A stretch of DNA of 64,000 bases from an uncultured Alphaproteobacteria bacterium (GCA_943787745.1 CALSNJ010000005.1:234455-298454); one strand, 5' to 3'; positions 44,761-53,490 are shown, numbered from the stretch's first letter. The notes: a model not told the origin generated them from the sequence alone. Numbers and translations are program-made.

Positions 44761-44780
44761 GGCGGCCCCGGAGGACCGCC
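44761..44780. terminator. GC-rich hairpin between two minus-strand genes
   Basis: GGCGG and CCGCC arms with a GGAGG-containing loop. It is placed to end the transcript of the gene at 44846, but the T run is weak. Confidence 0.4.
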
Positions 44781-44845
44781 CTAATAATGTTATTCAGGTA
44801 TTGGATCGACATGCGCTTCTGGTTGGAGCGCGCGCGCCGGGGCAA

Positions 44846-45196
44846 CTACATCTGGCTGGCGAATTCCGCGACGCAGGCGCGTGCGACCGGCAGATTGGGT
44901 TCGGTCTGTCCGGGCATGGTGGCCCAACCGGCCTTGGCAACGAAATCGCTGCGCTGATACTGACGCGCGGCTTTCATTTCTGCGATCGTGGCGGAGAAGT
45001 TTGAATCCCGAGCGGAATTCAGCACGCAGAATGGGACCAATGCGGCAACAAGTGTGTCTTCGGCCTGCTCGTCCGCCATCTCTGCGGCGCTGCTGCTGGT
45101 GACCCAGCCGCCCCATGAAAATCCGACAACGGCCAATGCGATTGCGCCAACGACGGCACCCATCAATCCCGGTTTCAGCCAAATAGGAAGTGTCAT
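44846..45196 (-). CDS. Hypothetical single-pass membrane protein
   Basis: A 116-residue protein with one membrane segment (residues 9-30, MGAVVGAIALAVVGFSWGGWV) and an outside domain containing two cysteines (FCVLNSARDSN; ARACVAEFASQM) and the segment QYQRSDFVAKAGWATMPG. It looks like a conserved alphaproteobacterial small membrane protein, but I cannot name it. The upstream 150 bp are unusually AT-rich. Confidence 0.65.
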   Translation of the reverse strand: MTLPIWLKPGLMGAVVGAIALAVVGFSWGGWVTSSSAAEMADEQAEDTLVAALVPFCVLNSARDSNFSATIAEMKAARQYQRSDFVAKAGWATMPGQTEPNLPVARACVAEFASQM

Positions 45197-45381
45197 ATTG
45201 TTTTCCTTGTATTGAAAAAGTGAAAATATTGAAACAATTTATAAAATAATAATAGTATAAATATTGACGTAATAATACGTAATAAAAAGTGAAATAAATA
45301 ATTACAAAAATATTTATTTGTTCGTTCCGGATCAGGGGCTTGCGTGTGTTTTGGTGTGCCTTTCCTGTTGCGTTCATGAAA

Positions 45382-45407
45382 AAAGGCGACCCGCAAGGGC
45401 CGCCTTT
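45382..45407 (-). terminator. Rho-independent terminator of the amidohydrolase gene
   Basis: Stem AAAGGCGACCC / GGGCCGCCTTT with one mismatch and loop GCAA, followed on the minus strand by a run of T. It lies about 30 bp beyond the stop of the gene at 45439. Confidence 0.75.
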
Positions 45408-45438
45408 CCACTTAAGTTTTGATCGTGTGGCGTGTGAA

Positions 45439-46551
45439 CTAGCTCCAGTTGTCCTGGGGCTTGGCGCGGGCGAAGTCGTTGACGTCGACGCCGAGCAGCT
45501 TGGCCGAGTTCAGGCCGCAAATGGCTTCCTTGTCGGCAGCCGAGATGCTGTCGATCCCCATGACGTGTTCGGTCGGGTCGTAGTCGGCCATATCGAACGG
45601 GTAGTCGGTGCCCAGCACGATCTTGTCCGAGCCGTATTTCTGGATCAGGAATTCGAGCTGGTCATTCGCGAAGACCACCGTGTCGAAATACATGTTCTTC
45701 AGGTAGCTCGTCGGCGGCTGGTCGATGTGCAGGCAGCAATCCTCGCGCTGGCCCCAGGCGTGATCCATACGCGCGGCATAGGCCGCAACGAAGGCGCCGC
45801 CGTGGACGACGACGAATTTCAGGCCCGGGTGACGCGCCATCACGCCGTCGAAGATCAGGTAGTGGATGGCGACGGTCGTGTCGAGCGGGTTGCCGATGAT
45901 GTTGGTCAGATAATGTGCGCCGAAACGCTCTGACGCAAAGGACGTCGGGTGGAGCAGGATCGGGATTTCCATCTCCGAGCACTTGGCCCAGAACGGTTCC
46001 AGCCGCTCGGCCGACAGTTCATCATTGCCGATCTGGGCGCCGATCTGGATGCCCTTGAAGCCCAGCTCATTGGTCAGGCGGTCGAGTTCCTTGAGGGCCA
46101 TGTCGGTGTTCTGCAGGGGAACGGTGCCGAGACCCAGCAGCCGGTCTGGTGCTTCAGATACGGCGCGCGCGATATTGTCATTGACCTTCTGGGCGGTTTC
46201 CTGACCCAGCGCGTCGGGGGCGTCATAATGCATCTGCGGCGGCTGGGGCGAGATCGCCATCACATCGACACACATCTTGTCCATGTCTTCCAGACGCTTG
46301 GTCACGCCGACCAGTTCCTCGTGACGCTCCTCGTTCTGCTTCTTGTTGAGTTCGCGGGTCAGGGGGCTGGCATATTTGACCGCGTCGAGGGACATGGCCG
46401 GAACATGCTTGCGGACTTCCTCGTCAATACCCTCGGTCATGATGTGGCCGTGGATGTCGAGAGTCAGGGTGTCCGGGCGCTTGAAATGCTCTGGGTGCTC
46501 GCGGCCTGCACTGGGGCCATAGGGGCGGATATTGTCGACGTTACCGGGCAT
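45439..46551 (-). CDS. Amidohydrolase family 2 (ACMSD-like) protein
   Basis: A 370-residue TIM-barrel metallohydrolase. Metal ligands are visible as DIHGH (residues 32-36), LLHPTS, VVHGGAF and the aspartate of LGTDYPFDM, the order seen in aminocarboxymuconate-semialdehyde decarboxylase and gamma-resorcylate decarboxylase relatives. A non-hydrolytic decarboxylation of a ring-derived acid is plausible; substrate unknown. Single gene with its own terminator. Confidence 0.85.
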   Translation of the reverse strand: MPGNVDNIRPYGPSAGREHPEHFKRPDTLTLDIHGHIMTEGIDEEVRKHVPAMSLDAVKYASPLTRELNKKQNEERHEELVGVTKRLEDMDKMCVDVMAISPQPPQMHYDAPDALGQETAQKVNDNIARAVSEAPDRLLGLGTVPLQNTDMALKELDRLTNELGFKGIQIGAQIGNDELSAERLEPFWAKCSEMEIPILLHPTSFASERFGAHYLTNIIGNPLDTTVAIHYLIFDGVMARHPGLKFVVVHGGAFVAAYAARMDHAWGQREDCCLHIDQPPTSYLKNMYFDTVVFANDQLEFLIQKYGSDKIVLGTDYPFDMADYDPTEHVMGIDSISAADKEAICGLNSAKLLGVDVNDFARAKPQDNWS

Positions 46552-46661
46552 GACGCTTCCTTCGATTGAACGATTGAAATTTATACTATTGTGGAATTTG
46601 CGGTGTCCCAGACCCGGGCGCTTCGGTCAAGCCAAACCTGAAGATTTGCCTGTTTTTGACG

Positions 46662-47087
46662 TCAGGCGTTTGCGCAGGTTTCACAAGTGCCGCGCAGTTC
46701 GATGATGGTTTTGTCGAGGCGGAATTTCTTGGTTTTGGCCCAGTTGCCCAGCCGCGCGACAATCTCATCATCGGCGAATTCATCGACCTGCCCGCAATCC
46801 TCGCAGATCGCAAAGGCAATCGCGCCATGCGGATCGCCCTCGGGGTGGTCGCAGGCCACAAACGCGTTCAGGCTTTCGAGCCGATGGACAAGTCCCATCT
46901 CAACCAGCTTGTCGAGGGCGCGATAGACCTGTAACGGCGCGCGGAAGCCGTCGTCACGGAGCTCATCGAGGATTGTGTAGGCACTCATCGGGGCTTTGGC
47001 GTTCTGCAGGGTTTCGAAGACAAAAGCCTGATTGCGCGTGAGCGTTGAAAGGTCGTGACGGTGGTCGTGCTTGTGATCATTGCTCAT
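46662..47087 (-). CDS. zur: Fur-family zinc uptake regulator Zur
   Basis: A 141-residue Fur-fold repressor with a His-rich start (MSNDHKHDHRHD), winged helix (YTILDELRDDGFRAPLQVYRAL), CEDCG and CETC zinc-cysteine pairs. It is last in a znuC-znuB-zur operon, overlapping znuB by 11 bases, which identifies it as Zur rather than Fur. It should repress znuABC through the operator at 48773-48810 when zinc is ample. Confidence 0.9.
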   Translation of the reverse strand: MSNDHKHDHRHDLSTLTRNQAFVFETLQNAKAPMSAYTILDELRDDGFRAPLQVYRALDKLVEMGLVHRLESLNAFVACDHPEGDPHGAIAFAICEDCGQVDEFADDEIVARLGNWAKTKKFRLDKTIIELRGTCETCANA

Positions 47088-47907
47088 GGTTTTGTGCCTC
47101 CTGCGGTTTGCGGCGGGTCAGCAGCCCGGCGACTGGCAACAAGCCGATCAGGAATAAGCCCAGCGCTGCCACCACAATGGAAGGTCCGGATGGTGTGTCC
47201 CATTCCAGTGAGCCGAACAGCCCGGCAATTACGGCTGCCGTGCCGATCACGGCAGCAAGAATGGCCATTTGCTCAGGCCCGCGTGCAAAGCGGCGAGCTG
47301 TGGCGGCAGGAATAATCAACAGGGCCGTGATCAGCAGTACGCCGACGATCTTCATGGCGATTGCGATCACAAGTGCCATCAGCAACATGAAGACAACGTT
47401 GGCGCGTTGAGGCCGAAGTCCTTCGGCCTCGGCAAGATCCGTGTTCACGGTGGCAGCAAAGAGGGGGCGCCAGATCAGCACGAGAACCACAAGGATGATG
47501 ACACCACCGCCATAGATTATCGCAATGTCCGTGACCGATACCGCCAGAATATCGCCGAAAAGGAAGCCCATCAAATCCACCCGGACCCAGGTCATGAAGG
47601 CCAGAACGACGAGGCCGAGGGCGAGGGAGGAATGGGAGAGCAGGCCCAGCAAGGAATCCGATGACAGCGTGGCGCGTTTCTGGAGCAGCAGCAGAGACAG
47701 GGCAACCGCGGCGGCGACACCGAACACGGCGAAGGTGATGTTGACCTCGAACAACAACGCAAGTGCCACGCCGAGCAAGGCCGAGTGGGAAAGCGTGTCT
47801 CCGAAATAGGCCAGCCGCCGCCAGACGATGAAACAACCCAGCGGTCCGGCGACGAGCGCCACGCCCACTCCGGCCAGAATGGCGCGGGTGAAAAAGTCAT
47901 CGAGCAT
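47077..47907 (-). CDS. znuB: Zinc ABC transporter permease ZnuB
   Basis: A 276-residue membrane protein with eight or nine hydrophobic segments and the ABC-3 permease signature (LGCFIVWRRLAYFGDTLSHS, LLGLLSHSSLALG, ALLIIPAATARR). Several starts are possible in the overlap with znuC; the ATG at 47907 has GATGAG at good distance, whereas 47913 does not. Moves zinc across the inner membrane with ZnuC energy. Confidence 0.92.
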   Translation of the reverse strand: MLDDFFTRAILAGVGVALVAGPLGCFIVWRRLAYFGDTLSHSALLGVALALLFEVNITFAVFGVAAAVALSLLLLQKRATLSSDSLLGLLSHSSLALGLVVLAFMTWVRVDLMGFLFGDILAVSVTDIAIIYGGGVIILVVLVLIWRPLFAATVNTDLAEAEGLRPQRANVVFMLLMALVIAIAMKIVGVLLITALLIIPAATARRFARGPEQMAILAAVIGTAAVIAGLFGSLEWDTPSGPSIVVAALGLFLIGLLPVAGLLTRRKPQEAQNHEQ

Positions 47908-48727
47908 GATCATGCTCATCGGTGGGGGGTTCTTCGTGGTGCCCGTCTTCGGGATGACAGTGCTCGGTGACCGAGCCGTCGGCATGACGCACACTGCCGT
48001 CAGGCAGATGCATGTGATCATGGGCGTGTTCGTAGACCGCGAGGGTCGAGGCGGCACGTCCACCGAACAACTCTCTGTATTCGGGACTTTCGGCAACAGC
48101 CCGGGGGTGGCCCTGACAGCAGACATGGCCATTCAGACAGACAACGCTGTCGGTCCCGGCCATAACCACATGCAGATCGTGGGAAATCATCAGGATGCCG
48201 CAACCCAGAGTCGACCGGATTTCCGAGATCAGGTCATAGAGCGCGATCTCACCACCGAAATCGACGCCCTGAACCGGTTCGTCGAGAACCAAAAGGTCGG
48301 GTTTGCGGGTGATCGCGCGGGCGAGCAGTGCGCGCTGGAATTCTCCGCCGGAAAGATGACGAACTTCCGTCCCGGCCAGATGCGCGATGCCGACCCGTTC
48401 GAGCGCCCCATGCGTCTTCTCGGAACTGACGCGCTCGGTGAGGGACATGAACCGGTTCACTGTCAGGGGGAGGGTCCAGTCGATGGAAAGTTTCTGCGGT
48501 ACGTATCCGATCTTGAGGCCGCCAAGCCGCCGCGCTGCACCTTCGTCAGGCTTTTCCAGACCAAGAGCGATCTTGGCTGTGGTCGATTTCCCCGCCCCGT
48601 TTGGCCCAATGAGTGTCACCACCTCGCCGCGATGCACCTTCAGGTCGATCCCGCGCACAAGCCAGCGGCCGCCACGGTTCAATCCGGCATTCTCCAATGT
48701 GACGAGGGGCTGTGTTTGATCCAGCAT
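47897..48727 (-). CDS. znuC: Zinc ABC transporter ATP-binding protein ZnuC
   Basis: A 276-residue ABC ATPase: Walker A GPNGAGKST, signature HLSGGEFQRALLARA, Walker B LLVLDEPVQGVD, and a His/Asp-rich tail (HAHDHMHLPD..DEHDHAR) probably binding zinc. The ATG at 48727 is preferred to a TTG at 48739. First gene of the znuC-znuB-zur operon and divergent from znuA. Confidence 0.93.
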   Translation of the reverse strand: MLDQTQPLVTLENAGLNRGGRWLVRGIDLKVHRGEVVTLIGPNGAGKSTTAKIALGLEKPDEGAARRLGGLKIGYVPQKLSIDWTLPLTVNRFMSLTERVSSEKTHGALERVGIAHLAGTEVRHLSGGEFQRALLARAITRKPDLLVLDEPVQGVDFGGEIALYDLISEIRSTLGCGILMISHDLHVVMAGTDSVVCLNGHVCCQGHPRAVAESPEYRELFGGRAASTLAVYEHAHDHMHLPDGSVRHADGSVTEHCHPEDGHHEEPPTDEHDHAR

Positions 48728-48772
48728 GGAAGGGGACAACTTGCAGATTGGTGTTGTTGACGTTCATCGCAC

Positions 48773-48810
48773 ATGTTATATCATTACGCCAATATGTAAT
48801 AATATAACAT
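48773..48810. promoter_or_regulatory. Double Zur-type operator between znuC and znuA
   Basis: Inverted arms ATGTTATATCATTAC and GTAATAATATAACAT (14 of 15 complementary) around an 8-bp spacer. Each arm alone resembles a Zur box of the GTTATANNATAAC type, so two adjacent sites may control both divergent promoters. It ends 14 bp before the znuA start. Confidence 0.75.
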
Positions 48811-48824
48811 TTTGAGAGTTGATC

Positions 48825-49847
48825 ATGAGGTTTTTCCGCTCTGTCGTTGTCGGCACTTTATTTTCGGTCATGTCGGTGTTGCCAGCGTTTGCAGATATCA
48901 AGGTTGTGGTGTCAATCAAGCCGATCCATTCGCTGGTGTCGGGTGTCATGGCGGGCGTGGGCGTACCGTCACTGATCGTTGAGGGGGCAGGTTCCCCGCA
49001 CACCTATGCGCTGAAACCGTCACAGGCGCGTGCGTTGCAGGATGCCGATGTGGTGTTCTGGGTTGGGGCCGCGCTTGAAACGTTTCTTGAAAAGCCCCTG
49101 GAAAGTTTGGGTGCCAATGCCGGGATTGAGGCATTGATGGATATTCCGGGACTGAAACAGCTGCCGTTCCGCGAAGACGGTCCGGGTCATGACGCGGATG
49201 AGGAATCGCACGCCAAACACGAAGATGCGCACGAAAATGCGCACGAAGACGAACACAAACACGAAGCCGGACATAAAGACGCGCACGAAGATGAGCATGA
49301 AGACGAACACCATCACGATCATGGCGAGTTTGATCCGCATGTTTGGCTTGATGCTGAAAATGCCAAACAGATGGTCCGGCGCATCTCAATGACGCTGGTA
49401 AAGACTGATCCGGCAAATGCTGAGGTCTATCGCGCCAACACAGTGGCGGTTCTCAAGCGTCTGGATGCGCTGGATGTCCAGATGACCGCGCGTCTGGCGC
49501 CGGTTGCAGATCAGCCCTTTGTCGTCTTTCACGATTCCTATCAGTATCTCGAAGAACGTTTTGATCTGATGGCGGTGGGCTCGATCACGGTTGTTCCCGA
49601 CGTCATGCCCGGAGCGGAACGGGTTGGGGAAATCTTGCATCGGATTCATGAATTGAAGGCAGTTTGTATCTTTGCCGAACCACAATTTACCTCGAAGCTG
49701 GTGCAGGTGATTGCGCAAGAGGGTGGGGTGCGGACAAGCGTGCTGGACCCGTTGGGCGCGGGAATTCCTGCCGGGCCCGAGCAATATTTCTCTCTGATGG
49801 GAAAGCTCACCGACAGCATGGTTGAATGCCTCGGGGCGCCAGCCTGA
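48825..49847 (+). CDS. znuA: Zinc ABC transporter substrate-binding protein ZnuA
   Basis: A 340-residue periplasmic protein with a signal peptide (SVVVGTLFSVMSVLPAFA), the zinc ligand histidines in GSPHTYAL and FDPHVWLDAENA, VFHDSYQY and a later ligand region AEPQFTS. Between residues about 122 and 170 is a long His/Asp/Glu loop with many HEDE and HKDAHED units, the charged flexible loop typical of ZnuA. It collects periplasmic zinc for ZnuBC. Confidence 0.94.
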   Translation: MRFFRSVVVGTLFSVMSVLPAFADIKVVVSIKPIHSLVSGVMAGVGVPSLIVEGAGSPHTYALKPSQARALQDADVVFWVGAALETFLEKPLESLGANAGIEALMDIPGLKQLPFREDGPGHDADEESHAKHEDAHENAHEDEHKHEAGHKDAHEDEHEDEHHHDHGEFDPHVWLDAENAKQMVRRISMTLVKTDPANAEVYRANTVAVLKRLDALDVQMTARLAPVADQPFVVFHDSYQYLEERFDLMAVGSITVVPDVMPGAERVGEILHRIHELKAVCIFAEPQFTSKLVQVIAQEGGVRTSVLDPLGAGIPAGPEQYFSLMGKLTDSMVECLGAPA

Positions 49848-49855
49848 AGACTGAG

Positions 49856-50080
49856 TTAGTCCGCTGCGCCTTCTTCAGGCGTGTCGACGGCCGGTGAAGG
49901 GTCTGTTTCACCAGCTTGTTCGGCCAGAATTCGCTCATAGACTTCGCGCCGATAGACCGACACATCTTCAGGAAATGTCAGGCCGAGTTTGATCGACTTG
50001 CCGCGGACATCGACCACGGTCACTTCAATGTCGTCATTGATGACGATGGATTCACCGATTTTTCGTGTCAGGTACAGCAT
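49856..50080 (-). CDS. csrA: Carbon storage regulator CsrA
   Basis: A 74-residue CsrA with MLYLTRKIGESIVINDDIEV at the start and IKLGLTFPEDVSVYRREVYE, then an acidic tail. CsrA binds GGA motifs in mRNA leaders and in many bacteria controls flagellin and motility genes. The frame is open to 50113, but the canonical CsrA start is MLYLTRK at 50080. A 8-bp GC stem (50093-50110) lies in its leader. Divergent from flgB, consistent with a former flagellar locus. Confidence 0.92.
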   Translation of the reverse strand: MLYLTRKIGESIVINDDIEVTVVDVRGKSIKLGLTFPEDVSVYRREVYERILAEQAGETDPSPAVDTPEEGAAD

Positions 50081-50269
50081 ATTTATCGGGCGGTCCGTGT
50101 GGGACCGCCGCAACCCCTCCCGTGGCTGAAAACAACTCTACCCCGCTTTACGCTTTGTTAACAACGCGCACCGATACTCAGTGTGTACATAAAGTTTTCG
50201 GCAAATTTGCCGTGATTTGCGCTGGTCCTGATTGGGACGACGCGCACCAACCGCGCCACGGGTTTGGGA

Positions 50270-50639
50270 ATGGAATTTAACAGTCTTCCTCTGATGGAGA
50301 TGATGACCAAGAAGATGTCTTGGTTGTCACGCCGTACCGAAGTCATTTCGCAGAATGTCGCCCATGCCGACACGCCGAACTTCAAGGCACGTGACCTCAA
50401 GAAGGTCAGCTTTCAGGATATGGTGCGCAAGGAATCACAAGCCAGTGGCTTTACGCCCCAGCGCACCAATTCCGCCCATCTGGTGGGGCTGACGAGCAAC
50501 ATGCCGTTTAAGGCAGAAAAGGCGCCCGACTCTTTCGAGACATCCATCGACGAAAATGATGTGAGCATCGAACAGCAGCTTACCAAGCTCGGCGAAACCC
50601 AGATGTCATATCAGATGACGTTGAACCTTTATCGCAAGC
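50270..50639 (+). pseudogene. flgB: Flagellar basal-body rod protein FlgB, 3' end replaced by an insertion sequence
   Basis: About 123 codons: MEFNSLPLMEMMTKKMSWLS, then RRTEVISQNVAHADTPNFKA and YQMTLNLYRK. This is nearly all of FlgB, lacking only the last dozen or so residues, which are replaced by IS sequence. FlgB forms part of the proximal rod. The genes that normally follow (flgC, fliE and export genes) are absent; recA follows the IS instead. Confidence 0.88.
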
Positions 50640-50726
50640 TGTCTGACGTCAGCGCCTATGGAACAAATCAGCGGGATTACCTAAGAGAGGATTTCTGGCT
50701 CATCGTAGTGACCGAAGGGAACGCAG

Positions 50727-51101
50727 ATGAGACAGAAATCGCAGACACGTCAGACCGGTGCGGCCAAGGCGATCAAGGACATCCGCCGGGCAACGCGTAA
50801 GCAATACTCGGCAGAAGAAAAGATCCGCATTGTCCTTGATGGGTTGCGTGGCGAAGAGACCATTGCCGAACTTTGCCGTCGTGAAGGCATTGCCCAGAGC
50901 ATCTATTACAAATGGTCGAAGGAGTTTCTGGAAGCTGGGAAGCGCCGGCTTGCCGGCGATACCGCCCGAGCAGCCTCCACGGGCGAGGTGACGGCTCTTC
51001 GTCGCGAGGCGCGTGAGCTGAAAGAAGTTGTTGCCGAGCAGACCCTGGAACTGCGTCTTCTTAAAAAAAGCATGATCGCGGATGGGGGAGACGACGAATG
51101 A
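50727..51101 (+). CDS. IS3-family OrfA (helix-turn-helix)
   Basis: A 124-residue protein nearly identical to OrfA of copy 1. An A7 run at 51063-51069 precedes the stop; the -1 frame from there is open into orfB, consistent with programmed frameshifting to a fused transposase. Confidence 0.9.
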   Translation: MRQKSQTRQTGAAKAIKDIRRATRKQYSAEEKIRIVLDGLRGEETIAELCRREGIAQSIYYKWSKEFLEAGKRRLAGDTARAASTGEVTALRREARELKEVVAEQTLELRLLKKSMIADGGDDE

Positions 51102-52078
51102 GATACCCCGCATCTGAAAAGCTTGAGATCATTCACCTTGTTGAACGTTCTCACCTGCCAATCAAACAGACGCTGGATAAGCTGGGTATTCCCCGCACCA
51201 CGTTTTATCGTTGGTACGATCGCTATCAGCTTGGTGGTCCGGAGGCCCTGGAAGATCAATCGCCCAGGCCATCACGCGTCTGGAATCGTATTCCTGATGA
51301 CGTTCGTCAGAGGATCGTTGACCTGGCCCTGGATGTTCCAGAACTGTCTCCTCGCGAGCTGGCGGTGCGCTTCACAGACACAGAAAACTACTTTGTCTCA
51401 GAAGCTTCCGTCTATCGCCTGCTCAAATCCCTTGATCTGATTACCAGCCCGGCATTCATCGTCATCAAGGCCGCAAATGAGTTCAAAGACAAAACGACGG
51501 CCATCAATCAACTATGGCAGACCGACTTCACTTATCTGAAGGTCATTGGCTGGGGCTGGATGTACCTGTCGACGATCCTTGATGATTACTCGCGTTATAT
51601 CATTGCCTGGAAGCTATGTACGACCATGCAGGCGAGCGATGTTACTGAGACGCTGGAGCTTGCCTTGCAGGCATCAGGCTGTGATCAGGCCCACGTCGCC
51701 CATAAGCCGAGACTGCTGTCGGATAACGGGTCCAGCTACGTCTCTGGCGAACTGGCCGAATGGCTGGGTGACAAGAAAATGGGGCACGTCAGAGGGGCAC
51801 CGTATCATCCGCAAACGCAGGGCAAGATCGAGCGTTGGCACCAGACCCTGAAGAACCGCATCTTGCTGGATAACTACTTCTTTCCCGCCGACCTGGAAGC
51901 GCAGATTGAGGTGTTCGTCGATCACTACAACCATCAGCGATACCACGAGAGCATCAACAATCTCACGCCCGCCGACGTCTACTTCGGGCGTGGCCAGGCC
52001 ATTTTAAAACAGCGGGAAAGGATCAAGGTGAAAACGATGGAGAACCGGCGATTGCAATACCGCAAATACGCCGCTTAA
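51098..52078 (+). CDS. IS3-family transposase OrfB (DDE integrase core)
   Basis: A 326-residue transposase with the same DDE positions as copy 1 (QTDFTYL, LSDNGSSYVS, GKIERWHQTL) and conservative differences elsewhere. Overlaps orfA by ATGA. Appears intact, so this copy could be active. Confidence 0.92.
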   Translation: MRYPASEKLEIIHLVERSHLPIKQTLDKLGIPRTTFYRWYDRYQLGGPEALEDQSPRPSRVWNRIPDDVRQRIVDLALDVPELSPRELAVRFTDTENYFVSEASVYRLLKSLDLITSPAFIVIKAANEFKDKTTAINQLWQTDFTYLKVIGWGWMYLSTILDDYSRYIIAWKLCTTMQASDVTETLELALQASGCDQAHVAHKPRLLSDNGSSYVSGELAEWLGDKKMGHVRGAPYHPQTQGKIERWHQTLKNRILLDNYFFPADLEAQIEVFVDHYNHQRYHESINNLTPADVYFGRGQAILKQRERIKVKTMENRRLQYRKYAA

Positions 52079-52205
52079 TATCTTGAACCAGATGGGCCAG
52101 ATCCTCCTTTAGATCAGACCGCAGATTGTTCCAATTTATATGACGACGGACACGTTGCGACTCACGACACCGGTTTAGTGTCAAATCGCGTATGATAACT
52201 TCCGG

Positions 52206-52238
52206 TTTGCGCCTGTTTCAAAGGCTTTGCGCCTGTTT
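52206..52238. repeat. 13-bp direct repeat in the recA leader
   Basis: TTTGCGCCTGTTT occurs at 52206-52218 and again at 52226-52238, 20 bp apart, roughly two helical turns. It may be promoter-related or a simple duplication. Confidence 0.45.
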
Positions 52239-52246
52239 TGAAATGA

Positions 52247-52261
52247 GAACAAAAAAAGAAC
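52247..52261 (+). promoter_or_regulatory. LexA (SOS) box upstream of recA
   Basis: GAAC-N7-GAAC with N7 all A, the alphaproteobacterial LexA operator, about 95 bp before the recA start. A further GAAC-N7-GTAC follows at 52272-52286 as a weaker possible site. RecA should be derepressed on DNA damage. Confidence 0.85.
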
Positions 52262-52356
52262 TTTACAGCGAGAACAAAACCGGTACATTGACGCTTCAAT
52301 ACGCGGGTTCGAGCCATATGGCGACCGCGAAGACCTTTTGAATACGGGAGCGACCA

Positions 52357-53460
52357 ATGAGCAGCAGCACACAACTTCGCGTCGTCGAGGACAGTATGAA
52401 TAACGAAGACCGCAAAAAGGCGCTGGATGCCGCGCTGGGCCAGATTGAGCGATCCTATGGCAAGGGTTCGATCATGCGTCTGGGCGACGATAACGCTGTC
52501 GAGATTGGATCGATCTCCACCGGTTCTCTTGGGCTCGATATCGCGCTGGGTATTGGGGGTGTTCCCAAGGGCCGGGTGGTTGAAATTTATGGACCGGAAA
52601 GCTCGGGCAAAACAACTCTTGCCCTCCACATCACAGCCGAGGCCCAGAAGACCGGCGGAACATGTGCCTTTATTGATGCCGAGCATGCGCTTGATCCGAC
52701 TTATGCCCGCAAGCTGGGCGTAAATCTTGATGATCTGCTGATTTCCCAGCCGGACAATGGCGAACAGGCACTTGAGATTGCCGATACTCTGGTGCGTTCG
52801 GGCGCGCTCAATGTGCTGGTCGTGGATAGTGTTGCGGCCTTGGTGCCGCGGGCGGAACTCGAAGGCGAAATGGGAGATTCACTTCCAGGTCTTCATGCCC
52901 GCTTGATGAGCCAGGCCCTGCGAAAATTGACCGGGTCCATTGCCAAGTCCGATACGACGGTCATCTTCATCAATCAGATCCGTCACAAGATCGGGGTCAT
53001 GTTTGGCAGCCCCGAGACCACGACGGGCGGCAATGCCCTGAAGTTCTATGCCTCGGTACGTCTTGATATTCGCCGGATCGGTGCCATCAAGGACCGTGAC
53101 GAGGTTGTCGGCAATCAGACCCGCGTCAAGGTCGTAAAGAACAAGCTGGCGCCGCCATTCAAGGTCATCGAATTCGACATCATGTATGGTGAGGGTGTCT
53201 CGAAGATGGGTGAGCTGCTGGATCTGGGGGTTCAGGCCGGGATCATCGACAAGTCAGGCGCATGGTTCTCATACGGAAGTGAACGGATTGGTCAGGGGCG
53301 TGAAAATGCCAAGACCTTCTTCAAGGAAAACCCCGACATGGCAAATGAGATCGAGCGCAAGGTGCGTGAGAATGCCGGGCTTATTTCCGACGCCATGTTG
53401 GGCAAGCCCGAAGAGTTTGCCGAGGACGGAGAGACGCCATCTCCCGCCGAAGGCGGCTGA
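52357..53460 (+). CDS. recA: Recombinase RecA
   Basis: A 367-residue RecA with Walker [20 protein letters not shown], Walker [17 protein letters not shown], loop [20 protein letters not shown] and [17 protein letters not shown]. It forms the strand-exchange filament and triggers LexA cleavage. Normal length and an acidic C terminus. Regulated by the LexA box upstream, which survived the neighbouring IS event. Followed by a strong terminator and alaS, the standard alphaproteobacterial order. Confidence 0.98.
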   Translation: MSSSTQLRVVEDSMNNEDRKKALDAALGQIERSYGKGSIMRLGDDNAVEIGSISTGSLGLDIALGIGGVPKGRVVEIYGPESSGKTTLALHITAEAQKTGGTCAFIDAEHALDPTYARKLGVNLDDLLISQPDNGEQALEIADTLVRSGALNVLVVDSVAALVPRAELEGEMGDSLPGLHARLMSQALRKLTGSIAKSDTTVIFINQIRHKIGVMFGSPETTTGGNALKFYASVRLDIRRIGAIKDRDEVVGNQTRVKVVKNKLAPPFKVIEFDIMYGEGVSKMGELLDLGVQAGIIDKSGAWFSYGSERIGQGRENAKTFFKENPDMANEIERKVRENAGLISDAMLGKPEEFAEDGETPSPAEGG

Positions 53461-53490
53461 TCATTTTCTGATGCGAGAGTGTTGAATAGC

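Larger units (their letters stand above)
50640..52152 (+). mobile_element. IS3-family insertion sequence, copy 2 (1513 bp)
   Basis: Same length and ends as copy 1 (TGTCTGACGTCA..TGACGACGGACA), opposite orientation, about 12 percent different in the stretches compared. Flanks are flgB coding sequence on the left (..CGCAAGC) and the recA leader on the right (CGTTGCG..), with no target duplication. Confidence 0.88.

Noticed and set aside
50090-50112. csrA leader hairpin (GGCGGTCC / GGACCGCC) as a terminator or riboregulator
   Set aside because: There is no T run on either strand and the GGA motif is in the stem, not the loop, so neither a terminator nor a CsrA site can be supported.
38053-52152. 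Composite transposon made of the two inverted IS copies
   Set aside because: The 11 kb between them holds housekeeping genes (dksA, znuABC-zur, csrA) and the outer flanks show no target duplication; deletion scars explain the flanks better.
38053-52152. Simple inversion between the IS copies as the cause of the broken genes
   Set aside because: Exchanging the flanks does not rejoin any of the four broken ends into one gene and does not reveal a target duplication.
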